A DNA stretch of 64,000 nucleotides from Phoronis australis (Eukaryota > Phoronida > Phoronidae), in contig NMRA01000120.1 in assembly GCA_002633005.1 (NCBI GenBank), positions 191,056-255,055 of the forward strand, read 5' to 3'. The notes under the pieces were generated by a model that was given only the letters and a program-made list of their open reading frames with translations, did not search any database and was not told the origin of the DNA. How positions within the stretch are numbered: the stretch's first letter is position 1; the number at the start of each line of letters is the position of its first letter. Below are positions 51,500 through 62,610 of the stretch, in pieces. Both the position numbers and the translations under genes were made by a program.

Positions 51500-52260
51500 T
51501 TCATGCGCTCACTGGTTTATATGTGGGTGCATGATGGCGCCGTCCCTGTCTGTCCCCGTGTTCTCTGCTGTATCACCAAAACCTCTGCATGTATGTTCAT
51601 GAAATTTTGCAGATTTTTCTTTTTCATGGATGAGATGGCGTGAGCAAACTTTTTGGATGGATGCGACCACCGGTGTGACCCCTAGTGACAACTTTAGTTT
51701 TTTACTTTTGCCTCTGTATCTTCAGAGTTCCTTAATGGGGTTTCTTGAAATTTAGCTTATAGGTAATGGGAGATGATGCCAAGTCTCCGTCTGTCTTCCG
51801 GATGGATTTGGCGTATTTTGCGTCACCTAGTGGCCATTTTTACTGTTTATGGGTCTTTGCTGTCCACCCCTGCATCGCCCAAACCACTAATAAAGATGAT
51901 TAAGAAAATTGTCACATGTTTCAACTGGGAAGAGAACAGCTGGTGGTGATTTACCAACGCTTCCTACCAATGCTGCACCTCTTAGCTGCAAGGTGTTTTG
52001 GTCCATGGATGTATCTCCAAAACCCTCTGCAGGATCTTTGTTAAATTTGGCAAGTTTTTTTGTGAAGATGACACGAGATGACGACAACTTTCGGACCACT
52101 GTGACTATCGCTGCTGCATGTGTGGCAATTTTATTTTTCCATTGAGACATAATTTTATGAAATTTGGCTTATAGGCTCTGTTAAAGAGACAAAAACATTT
52201 TCCTGTTTTCACATGGGTATGATGTAGTGCACGCCGCCTAGTGGTTATTTTCAAAAATCC
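51500..52260 (-). repeat. CTCF-motif higher-order repeat, array 3
   Basis: Minus-strand cores lie at 51674-51688, 51821-51835 and 52231-52245. Two intervening units near 51975 and 52110 are decayed. On the minus strand the order is C-A-B-C-A, the same as the other arrays. The array starts about 680 bases after the MRPS18C stop. A short TATATCTATGTG tandem (52268-52312) follows it. Confidence 0.8.
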
Positions 52261-52267
52261 CTGTTAG

Positions 52268-52312
52268 TATATATCTATGTGTATATCTATGTGTATATCT
52301 ATGTGTATATCA
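52268..52312 (+). repeat. 14-bp microsatellite-like tandem
   Basis: Three to four copies of TATATCTATGTG follow the CTCF-motif array directly. Confidence 0.8.
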
Positions 52313-54054
52313 AGTTGTCTCGAATTTCCTGGTGAGCTCACATGCCTGAATTGTTTTTGTTTTCTGTTTTTTGATAATTAGCAAAAACCAAATAGTACTC
52401 TTAGATCTTATAGTAGTTTATGTTGAAGATGAATGCAGTCGCTCCTTGTACTATGTTTTTTTTTGGGTAACCATATCATTTTTACAACAAAATATGAATC
52501 TGATCCTCAAAATATTGTATTTTCTCTGTTTTATTAAGGTGGAACTCGTTTGGTTTTTATTAGTTATTAGTGTGATTGTTGCTGCATTTCGTTCCATTAA
52601 GCTGGCTAAAAATGCAAAAATTGAATTCAGCCATCGTCTCTTCAGGTGTATTCTTTAAAGTGATAGGATTCTGTTTTTGGTACTTACAAGAACATTGAAT
52701 CCACCAATTACTCAAGGAATTGCTTCATAGTTTATAGGGGTTGTCCAACCCTAAAATAGCAGACTTGACAATGGCGCATGTATACTTGTGACCAAAGTTA
52801 CCGGCGATTCAGTAAGAATTCAGGATGGGATGATTGAGCTAATGATGTTAAACCCCAAAGCTCTTCTGTTAAGAATATAACATTGACAGCTAAATGCAGC
52901 GACGTGCAGCTTTAGGAAGGGAGTTCTAGAACAGATATGTTTAGTTTAGTAGACAGTCAACTATTGGCGAGTGTTATCCTTAGTGAAGGTTGTATTGGCT
53001 ACCTCAAACAAATTTCTAGTAGGCTACATCTGAGTCCTAGTGGTCGGTGATGTCTCCCTTTATATTGGCTTCGTATACTTGCTGTCATTGGTAATCCATC
53101 ATCCACTTCCCTAATAAATAATCGAAGAATGCTTTGTTGCGCTATCCTGGCTACTGCATGCAAAACTCTCCAGTTGGACAAAGAAAATTTGTTTTCGACA
53201 TACTCACGTTTGTATAATTATTGAACAAAATGGATCTCGAAATTTTATCAAAAAGCGCTTCATACTGTCACTTTTAACTTACGATAAAGTGGTCGATAGG
53301 ACTGATTGTTTGGGGGTTCATAAATTTTGTGGGGTCGAGTGGGCTGCAGCTGGTATGTGAGTTGGATAATTGAGCCAACTGTACATTAGTGCCCTGCCTC
53401 ATAGTCAAAAGGGCGCGAAAATATTCACCGAGGGGATGGGAGGGTTGAGGTGTTGTGTTTGGCAGAGATTGTGTTGACGGAGGGGGTCGAAGATTGTGGG
53501 GACGGGAAGGTTGAAATTGCGGCCAACGGGGAGGAGGGTGAAAGCTTGGTGAAGACAGTCAGAAGCTGTTCTTCTCTTCAAGACACTCCGGATCGTCATT
53601 AAATTCTCCACGAACCCCGTAAGCACCTGTCCTATGCGGCACACTTCGAATTATAACGATTTACACCGTTAAGGAGAATGTCGGCGTTCCCGACTAGTGA
53701 CTTTCCTGTTGAATATTTATGGCAGATGCCTGGCTTTGCTGAAATCTGACACTAATAGATATGGGATAGCCATTCATCGATCATTTAGAAACCATGATGG
53801 TTGAATGTTACCCACGAGCCAGATGTTGTATCAAGAATGCAAACAACAGTCTCCGCAGCGACAATCTAAATGCATCCGAAACCGGTTTCTAAACTAAAAC
53901 GTGTTTTAATATGTGCTTTTAGACAAAGTTGGCACAGCCTTTTGAAAGCTAACAAGCGCATTTGTCTCGAGGCGAGAACGCGAGGCCCTTCTTCATCTTG
54001 ACCAATACTAAGTTTTTAAAAAAACGGTGGGATACTGGCGATTTGCGTGCTAAC
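52313..54054. other. Intergenic, no gene recognised
   Basis: Several ORFs of 60-95 codons occur on both strands, but none resembles a known family. A purine-rich stretch at 53400-53620 is open on the plus strand, without recognisable homology or clear splice context. Confidence 0.4.
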
Positions 54055-54295
54055 GGCCTGTTTCAGAAATTTGGTCTTCACGCACAACTAGTATTTGTGA
54101 AAAATAATTAAATCTCACTAGAGCAAAACGCTAAGTATCTGAGAATAACTACGAGTGACTGGGATAATTTTTACAAACTATTTCTTTGCCGTGATGCGCT
54201 TGTAACTATTTACTTGGATAGACTTTTACTCGCCAACAAATGTGAAATGGAAGCGTAACACCGAACTTCTGTCGTCACTTCATGAAAGAGACCCC
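54055..54295. mobile_element. MITE, inverted copy of the 23624-23886 family
   Basis: Ends GGCCTGTTTCAG and CATGAAAGAGACC, together with interior AAATAATTAAATCTCACT and GAAGCGTAACACCGAAC, match the reverse complement of the element at 23624. About 240 bp, non-coding. Confidence 0.72.
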
Positions 54296-57200
54296 AGAAG
54301 TTGGCAAGCAAGCAACAGTTGCCGACACCGTAGTATCAATTTTTCACCCGTTTTTGAGACAGGTGCGTGTCAACTGTTGATCGAGACTCATAATGAAGTC
54401 CTTGCGTCTGCCCTTCGTAACATTTCACCCTCTTCCGTGGTTACATCAAAATTTATACTACGGGTGTCGATGATTAGTAGATCGATTGCTGATCTCAAAA
54501 GAGGCCGGGATTATATAGTCAATGGACCCTTAGCTGTGAAGTTTAACAAAGGTTTCGTGAGTTCTTTGACCTGCCATTTTCATTTTGTCGTTTCCTCCCT
54601 CATTCGGTGCACTTAGTAAATGTAACTGAAAGTTCCATCTTTTAAAGATACTACCTACATGTTCGTGTAATTTGCCGATAAATTTACAGAAACTGTCGAA
54701 GAGTTGAAATTAAGAGTTCGTGTTAATTAGTGTCATTACAGATAAAATTATTGTCTCTGTCATTCTATTAGGCACGTATAAACATTGCTTGGTCGCACTA
54801 AGCTAACGAGACGAGCAAAATAGGGCCGAAAAGGCTTTTTAAAATGACACAGTCGCTTAGTGGAAGAATGTAAAACACGCCGAATTACATATGTGTGGAC
54901 GATTTTGATGCTTAACTAAAAAGCTATTAATTTATGTTTTCGTGCTGCTTGAAATGACAGAGTTTGAGAGGTAATTGTGAGGCAAATAGCTGTAAAAGGC
55001 AGGACAGAAACAGACACCAGTTGATTTTCCGACAACATTTTCCCGAGTTTCCCATTCCATATCAGAATCGCTACAGAGCACAGGATCATAGAAATGTACC
55101 AGTTCAACACACAGATTCAGCTTCGTAAAGTGTAGTCTATGGTATGTCACTAATTTCTTTCCATGGTTTCGTATACGTGCAGCCCTTCTAGAAATAAAAA
55201 AAAATTACGGACTCAATGGTAACACTTTTGAAATTGTTTGAGTGAATCCAATGAAAATGCGTTATATAGAATCACAAATTTGTGTTATTTCAATTTCGTT
55301 GAGAAACAAACTGAATATTAATAATTTGAGTTTCAACGTGTACCCCTAAATTTCTCAGTCATGTTTGCAGTATTCCAATAGCATATTGCTGCGGGAAGTC
55401 CATTATTGAATTGTAGGCTTACTGTTATCAGGAAGAGATAACCAGGATGGTTATCTCTTCCTGCTGCTATGTACAGTTAGTGCGCGTGTAGCATAGCCAC
55501 GAATAGGGATTGGATTAGTGAGACAGGTGGTTATTTCACCTGCCCGTGAATTGCAATAATGTAAACTACCGATGAACTCGTGCACAAGTTCAAAGATAAA
55601 AGAGTTTTTCAACACATTTTACAAGTGACCTGCAACCACGTTATTTAGGAGTCGTGAACTAGTAGTCAGGAGCTTAGTCCGGAGGGATACGCAATTATAT
55701 TTCTGACCGGCGGGTTCAGATGGAAACTTAGGATACCCAGCCATCAAGATATTGTATTTGTTCTTTATTTGGTTTTTGTCTCAGATACACCACCTTAATT
55801 CATTGCAGGGGAAAATTCCGTAAAGTGGGGGAGGGGTGATCTGAATTTTCAATTTGATTTTAAAACAAAGTTTGCGTGTAGAAACTTTTAATAACTGCTA
55901 AATAATTCATTTAAATTAACATCCGGAATATTGGAGGGGACGAAAACCTATCCCCCACATTCTGGTTGTAGGGGAGGGGCTCCATCCCCTCCCTCTTCCT
56001 ACGTCTATGTGGACAGCTTAATTTTTAACCCATCAAACCGGTAACAGCACAAGAAACTGACAAGTTTTCAAAACTGAATGTATCATATGCACCAAACGTT
56101 TTTAAAGTGTACACTGCTATAGTTTTGAGCATTCCGAAAAGGAGTCAAAATACAGAGTTTCTCCCAAAGTGAACCTTTTTGTAGGGAATTGTGTCAGAAA
56201 AAGGCTCCCCGCTTTTTATGGTAATCTGGTCGTAAATTTCGCTTTTCTGAGCGGCCTGTCCGGCCGACACCTCCTATTGGAGTACGTGCCCCCGGGTCTA
56301 GTAAGAGTACGTGCCCCCGGGTTTAGTGAGAAGTTTCTGCTCATTCAAGCTCAAGCTATCATAACGACTTTTTTCTGAGAAAGGGTGATATTTAATTATT
56401 TTTATCCAGGTGTGTGTCGTTTGAGCCTGGTATACGAGTCGCTACCAGCGATAGTCACAGCCTTTCTCTCGTTGTTGCGGCTTTTACGTAATAGAATAAT
56501 TATGATAATTGTCTATTTGTACGCATTGTTTGTTGCAACACGTTACTATATTAACATCTGAAAGATTAGCAGTCTTTATACATTTACATGTGTATGATGC
56601 AACGTATGAAACCAGCCAGCGACGTGACTGCCACCGCGAATCGATCTCGCATTATCTATACCAAGCAGAGTAAATGCTTGACAGGCTGAGAGATCAGAAG
56701 ATGTGCTCTTGCAAATATACTTGGCTAATGTGGAATTCATTTAAATTTACCGCCTTTCGGCTGTGATGGTGTTTTCAAGAATTTGAAAAATAATAAACTC
56801 ACTATCCAATGAATGCTAGTCCGTTTTTCAACCCGTAGTTATGGCAACCCTCTGCTTGCATTGCCTTGTGCATTGTTGTTCAATTGAGTTCCAATCTGAA
56901 CTCCCGATGTTTTATTTGTAATCACCTGAAGATAGCTTATAATCAATAAAACGAACAGTTTCGTTTATTTTGTATTTCAAGTTGACATTATGATAAAATT
57001 TCTTGCATGCCATTTGAACTATTACTTTTTTCAAGGAAAAGCGGGAACTTCCAGTCATGAATTTTTGGACGACACTTAGGCATGTGGGAACTCCGTTACA
57101 GAAGTGTGGCGAAATTCTCATCCCAGTGGAAGTTACTGTTAGTTTTTTTTCCAAACAACAAATTTATAGTAAAAAGTCCACGTGACTTCAAACATCCGGG

Positions 57201-57556
57201 TATTATTTTCGTGCTCGTGATAAGTTGAGCGATTACTCATTCTAGATTCTGCATAGACTTGTTTAACTCAAGGCGTTTCAAATGTGATCCAACATATTGC
57301 TAGTTGAAGAGGCACTAGCAAAACGTAGCCTACGCGGTTGGGGCAACCCCAGTTTTCAGAGAGAATCTGGTCTCTTACTGAAGGCCTATGAACGACGGCG
57401 TGTTGAGTCACTAGGGGAGGGACGAGCCCCTTATTTTTGGGCCTCCGACGGTAATCCATCAATGGTTACGAGCATTATTATGCTTCAACTCGCAGCGGTT
57501 CACGGCAGTGTCTTGTTAAGAGTATTTGAACGTAGTCGTGAAACAACACAGACCTA
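54296..57556. other. Intergenic, 3' side of the Cosmc-like gene
   Basis: Apart from the hairpin at 55429, a G-rich/C-rich repeat fragment at about 55800-56010 (hAT-end-like CCTACGTCTATG) and a 25-bp two-copy tandem at about 56283-56335 (AGTACGTGCCCCCGGGT), no gene or conserved exon was recognised. Confidence 0.45.
55429..55463. repeat. Perfect 15-bp hairpin
   Basis: CAGGAAGAGATAACC and GGTTATCTCTTCCTG flank a 5-base loop. A second short hairpin, CAGGTG/CACCTG, lies about 60 bases downstream. No gene is nearby. Confidence 0.8.
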
Positions 57557-60500
57557 TTAGTGATCTTCATTTGCGTGCTCAATTTTAATTCCGTAAGGTC
57601 TCAAATGGTAGACAAAGTACTCCAGGACGTACGAGTAGCCAATCGCCACCTGGTGGAAGGTTATGGATTTGTCACTCACTGTGTCCAGGCTGCCTTGCTG
57701 TAAGGAAAAACAGAAAGATGATCTTAAAGGAAATATCTTTCTATTAAGTGGTGCCTGTGCCCCTAACTAGCAATCATACCTAGCCTTCGGACGTAGATGC
57801 TGCCTATTTCAATAAAGATGCCAGTCATAAAAGTGTGGAAAGCGTTTATAAGTGCGCATTGGCTAACTTTCCCGCGGAGGCGTGGTCCTTTCTACGAAAT
57901 TACGATTTCCACGCATGGTTGCGTTTTACGCTATTACATTTTCGATGTTGCTATCGACGAAGTTTACTGAAAATTGATCTACAATGAAACACCTGTAACA
58001 TGTTATTACTAGTGAAGCACAAAAAGGTGTTACAATAGGATTTGAGTATATATGATCTAGAATCAATTCTGCTGTACCCAGGCATCGCATGCGTTGATCT
58101 GGGGGTGCGTCAAGAGAATGGAGAGTGTTCAGGTATTGCCAGCGTCTAGGTAGAAAAGCAAGATCTCGCAAAACTGCGAGATATCGCCGTGAATTTTCAA
58201 CTAGAACACGTAATTTTAGCTAGATTTTCTCGCCGCGTGACAGTTATTGAACTCCACCGCGGGTAGAATTTCGTAGACATGAAAATATCGACAAGGAAGC
58301 TAATGTGGAGCGTTTTTCTCTTGCAATACATGGCGATATCTCGCCAGAATTACTTTAACCACAAAACTCTAGCACTGGAATGCCAACTCCCGTACGTGAC
58401 CAATGTTTTCTACTATTAGAGCGGTTTGCGACCACGAGACTTGCAGCGCAGAGTTTGCAATGTAAATTTCAGCCAGTGTGCTCGACTCAGTTTCAGTCGA
58501 GTATTGTAGTTATCAAATCAAACCTTATTTCATTGCTTCATTTTAATTTTAACATTTTTGTTCATCGATCAACCTAGACTTTTGAGCTACGGTTCCAGAA
58601 AACCAGCGATTATCCAAGAAACCCGACAATTACATTGGCCATTCTTTATACGCACCAATCCGTGGCCCCGACCGAATACGGCGAAAAGTCTGGTGTCTGA
58701 TATCTTTTCATTTCCAGTCTTAGAATCAATTTCGACAACCTATCAAACTGCACTAAAGGTTTTTCAACAAAACATTTTGAGTGTTAAAATCATGTTAATA
58801 TATTTTACGGAAAAAGTAATATTTCTGTGGTTTCCGAGTGTTTGTTCTCCAATGGTAAAAGAAAAGTTTAGCTCCTACTAGCAGGAGTGCTTACGTGACT
58901 TTCGAAAAATTATTCGTATTTGCGTAGCTAAGCATGTGTGTTTGTTTTTGCATGATTACTGTTTTCAGTTGATTCTATGATAATTCACTTGTGCAATGTT
59001 TACCTGTTGTCAGGATATTTTTTTGCTCGATTTCTGAGCAGTGAATGTTATCTGTAGTATTTACCTATACCCGTGAAATAAATTAAAACTGAATGAAAAT
59101 TTTACCTTGTAAAAAATTCAATCCAATACTTTGTGTTGCTGGCAGCGTACATTGTACTTGCCAATTGTCCCGCTCTTGGTGGACTCTCTCACACGCTAGA
59201 GGGTGTCCTCTACCCCTAGAGGACACGCAGGGAACCAGCGAGAGCCATTTGAGGTTCGGTTAGGTTGGGAAATGAGGTGTGTCAGAATTCTGACATTTTT
59301 ACGGAAATCGCCGAAATATCACGAGTAATATAATTTTGAAATTTTCTACAGTTTTATATAAAACGAAAAATAGCGGCAATTCAGGTCTAAATTATTGCAA
59401 AATGACGTATTTTGATTCGAAAACGGATTAATTTCTACGATACCATTAATAAAAAAGAATTGAAAATAAATATGTGAACAACTTTTATTTCAAACAATAA
59501 CCAAAACAATGCCTTCTGCTTCATGAATGGTAGCAACAAAGCCTGTGAAAATAATTAAAATCTGCCTTTGTTTTAATGACGTCATGGCATCGGGCAATCA
59601 TTGTGCCGAAGGTAATTCCCATAACTAAGCCTCAAATGGCTAAACCAATCGGTGCCCTCTTGAGGCTTGGGGATGAGGCTGGTGCTACTGCGATTAGTTG
59701 GACCAAGCGTCCGACGATAGGAGTGTTCATTGGCGAGTTCGGTGTTATCGTTACTACTAGCGCGTCCTAGTAGCGAGTCAAGTACGAAGCGCGGGAACAA
59801 TGGGGAAGGGCGCCATTTTGCAGCGCAATAAATTGCACAAATCCATCCACGAAAACACCAGTACTGTAATTTTTTTATGTTTTCTTAGGATTCAGAAAGG
59901 TAAGGATTATTTGTTATTCAATAATGTGATAAAACGTCAACATATAAATCCCCGAACGGTCGCAGGGATAATTTTAGAAAAAAATACCCATGGCCATGGG
60001 TCAATATGACCGGTGACGGCCACAGTCACACAGTCACAACCACAGGGCCGGACTCTTGAATGTTAAGTTAGTTATGCTTATTCGCCGCTTCGGGCGCTAG
60101 GTTTTCGACCTAAAACCATTGTGGCGAATGGCAAGATGTCGGAGTGAGTGGGACCTCCTATTGCACTACACAACATACCTGCCCTGGTAACGATTCTATC
60201 TTGGGATTGAAACTATTAAATCTTGACTTTCCATCTTCGTCAACGGTCTTTCCTTTTGTGACGCCTGTGGAAAATAATTACGTATTACAGTCAAAGAATT
60301 CTTCGTATACGAGCCTGTGATTTACTATTGAATTTAACGTGTCGTTATCGATGAAATTTACAGAAAAGTGATGGAATTCTACACCTTGCACCCAGATTAT
60401 AAAAAATATGTAGAAACATCCTGGTGGGATATGTTCAAAATATTTTAATAATTTGAAAATTTTTGGGTCATAATTTTTTAAGTTAGAGCATCATGGTTCA

Positions 60501-62257
60501 AAAAGGCTCAGTTAGAGAAGTTGTTTTAAAACGGCTAGAAACAGGAAAGAAAGAATATTTAAAATGTTCATCTAGACGTTCAAGTGAAAGGGTTTCCGTT
60601 AACCCTCACTAGATGCCTAATTTCGGTAGATTTTGCCCAATTTTGTGTATTGTACTTTTATCCATTTTTGAGGTGCTGGTGATTACCAATGTTGTTTTTC
60701 TTCTGTTTGTTGTCCAACTAAGAAATTAAAAAATGAGATTTTCGTTTGTTTTAAAGCAAACGACAGAAAAAACACCATCGCAAATTTTACAGTGACTGAT
60801 TACGGGCAGTATGCAACTATATCTCATAAACCTCTCAAAGGGGCATCAGTAATTGTTGCGAATGTTTCTATGGTGATCAAGTCAGTCTCTAAGGGCGTCA
60901 ATAGTTTTGGGTATTGGCACCAGACAAATATGTCATAGCTTGTGCCAGCGTAACCTCTGACCCATGGTCAGTTATTAAAAATGAATGGGTGAAATGCTAA
61001 TATGGATATGCTAGACAGCACTATGGTCCCTAAAATGTTGGTTGCCATTAATTATTTCGCCTTGAAACCATTTTAAATATGATGAAGATTGAAAATACTC
61101 GTTTAAAAAGTGTAGAATACGTAATATTTGGGAAATTGTTAAAACAAAAATGAAAAAAGCCCATTCGAGAGATTTTCCAAACTTGTTCACTTATCCAAGA
61201 CCTATCCACAAACATGTATTTCATTGCCACAGTCCCGCAAACTAGCTTGTATAAGCAATGGAGTAACACTTTCAACACTACAAAAAGTGCTTCCGGAATT
61301 TTCTCCCCTGCTTCGAGATGAATGCAGCGAAGTTATCAGTATCAATTTTATTTGGTAGTTCAATGTGTTGTCTCTCATTGCATGCAAGGCTGTTTTTATA
61401 TTGGAAAATTGGTGTTTTCGGTATGCAAAAACGTGTCATTTTCACCGTAACCTTTGAAGGCCTATAAGCAAATAAGTGCAAAATTGGGGATTTTTGTATC
61501 AGAGCCATACCACGATCATATACACAAAGTTTAAGCTGACTCTGAGAGATGACCCCTAGAGTGGTTTTATGATTTCTTTTAATTTTTTCGTGGCTCTTGG
61601 AGACGGTTGCTAAGTCTAAGTTTGCTGCAACGTTTCGCTTTTATAAAAAAAACGCAGCGTCGCACACGAAAGTCTTTAGTTAACGGCGAAAATAACTAAC
61701 TTATATTTTCTCTCGTCCATACCGCTCACCTAATTTATCCAAGCATACTGACAGATCTTCTTCAACTTGGTTTCCACTAAAATCCTCAAGGCAGTACTGC
61801 TTGCCTCGAATGCCTTCTTCCACCAACTTTTTCAAGGCAGCCTTACTAAGAACAAAATCCCCAGAGTCAAAGTTTTTCTTATCAGGGTGTGAGTTGGTAA
61901 AGTACACGAGTCTGTTGCTGTCTTCATTGGATAACATTAGCCGCAGGTTTTCCATAATAACGAAACCATTGGCAGTTCCTTTCAAAAACCAATCAGCTTC
62001 ATCTAAGTGATTATCGTAAAGTTTCTCAACACTCAGCATCACGCGTGAACTCCAGCGAAACGTCGCTTTACCCGAGACATCCAATTGTTCAACTCCCAAA
62101 CTGGCATTACCGGTTTTACCCATGAACACCAGCTTGGTACAGCGTTTACCCCAGGTAGCCTTGATGTGAGGAATTCGTCGGTGGCTGCCTTTTGTAATCA
62201 CAACAAAACACACGACCCTGATTTTCGCTGCCAACCTGTCGGCCACTGTTCTTTCAT
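57557..62257 (-). CDS. C1GALT1-family protein without DxD motif, Cosmc (C1GALT1C1)-like, 5' end missing
   Basis: Three consecutive coding exons on the minus strand, in phase, are 61730-62257, 60179-60264 and 57557-57697 (TAA). They give about 250 C-terminal residues of a core-1 beta-1,3-galactosyltransferase family protein (Golgi/ER type II, GT31 fold). Family landmarks are TVADRLAAKIRVVCFVV, HIKATWGKRC, EADWFLK, VIMENLRLMLS, FVLSKAALKKLVEEG, EDLSVCLDKLG and VLEYFVYHLRPYG. Where active T-synthase has the metal-binding DDD after WFLKA, this protein reads GTANG (61965-61979). The family CCSD before the last strand reads TVSD. The middle exon (VDEDGKSRFNSFNP) resembles the DGK..FN region of Cosmc, the T-synthase chaperone. 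It is therefore probably not a catalyst; a chaperone or pseudoenzyme role is inference. The membrane anchor exon was not found with confidence between 62258 and 64000. Confidence 0.87.
59702..60176. mobile_element. Diverged copy of the 38541 MITE family in a Cosmc-like intron
   Basis: The left end (CCAAGCGTCCGACGATAGGA, then GTTATCGTTACTACTAGCGC) matches one arm of the 441-bp MITE. The right end, read on the minus strand (GTGTAGTGCAATAGGAG, CCATTCGCCACAATGGTT, AGCGCCCGAAGCGGCGAATA), matches the other. The right border falls at the 5' splice site of the exon at 60179-60264. Confidence 0.7.
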
Positions 62258-62442
62258 CTAGAATTAAAAAAACATTTGATAACTGAGATCGACATCTTGA
62301 GGCCTGATTTTCAATGGAGTGTTCCGCTGACTGAGAAAATAACGACTATCCATTAGAGATTCGTAAAAGCAGGTTTTCTCTCATGAAAACAATTCCAGGA
62401 GTTTTAAATCCTGGACCAGGGCAAAGTGTCTGTTTCTGGAAT

Positions 62443-62610
62443 CTCAATTCAATTTTAATTAATATAAAATATCAATTCAATTTTAATTAATATAAAATAT
62501 CAATTCAATTTTAATTAATATAAAATATCAATTCAATTTTAATTAATATAAAATATCAATTCAATTTTAATTAATATAAAATATCAATTCAATTTTAATT
62601 AATATAAAAT
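62443..62610 (+). repeat. 28-bp AT-only minisatellite, 6 copies
   Basis: Six near-perfect tandem copies of a 28-bp unit contain TTCAATTTTAATTAATATAA. The marker AATATAAAAT recurs at 62461, 62489, 62517, 62545, 62573 and 62601. The copies adjoin without spacers. Confidence 0.95.

Noticed and set aside
52371-52658. 95-codon hydrophobic ORF downstream of array 3
   Set aside because: It is AT-rich, has no family resemblance, and the hydrophobicity follows from T-rich codons.
54242-54616. 124-codon plus-strand ORF
   Set aside because: It begins inside a MITE copy and shows no known motif. Most likely chance.
57297-57560. 87-codon plus-strand ORF next to the Cosmc-like stop
   Set aside because: It lies antisense to the 3' end of that gene and just downstream of it, with no recognisable motif.
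62443-62610. CRISPR-like array of 28-bp repeats
   Set aside because: Units are contiguous with no spacers, the composition is AT-only, and the genome is eukaryotic. It is a minisatellite.
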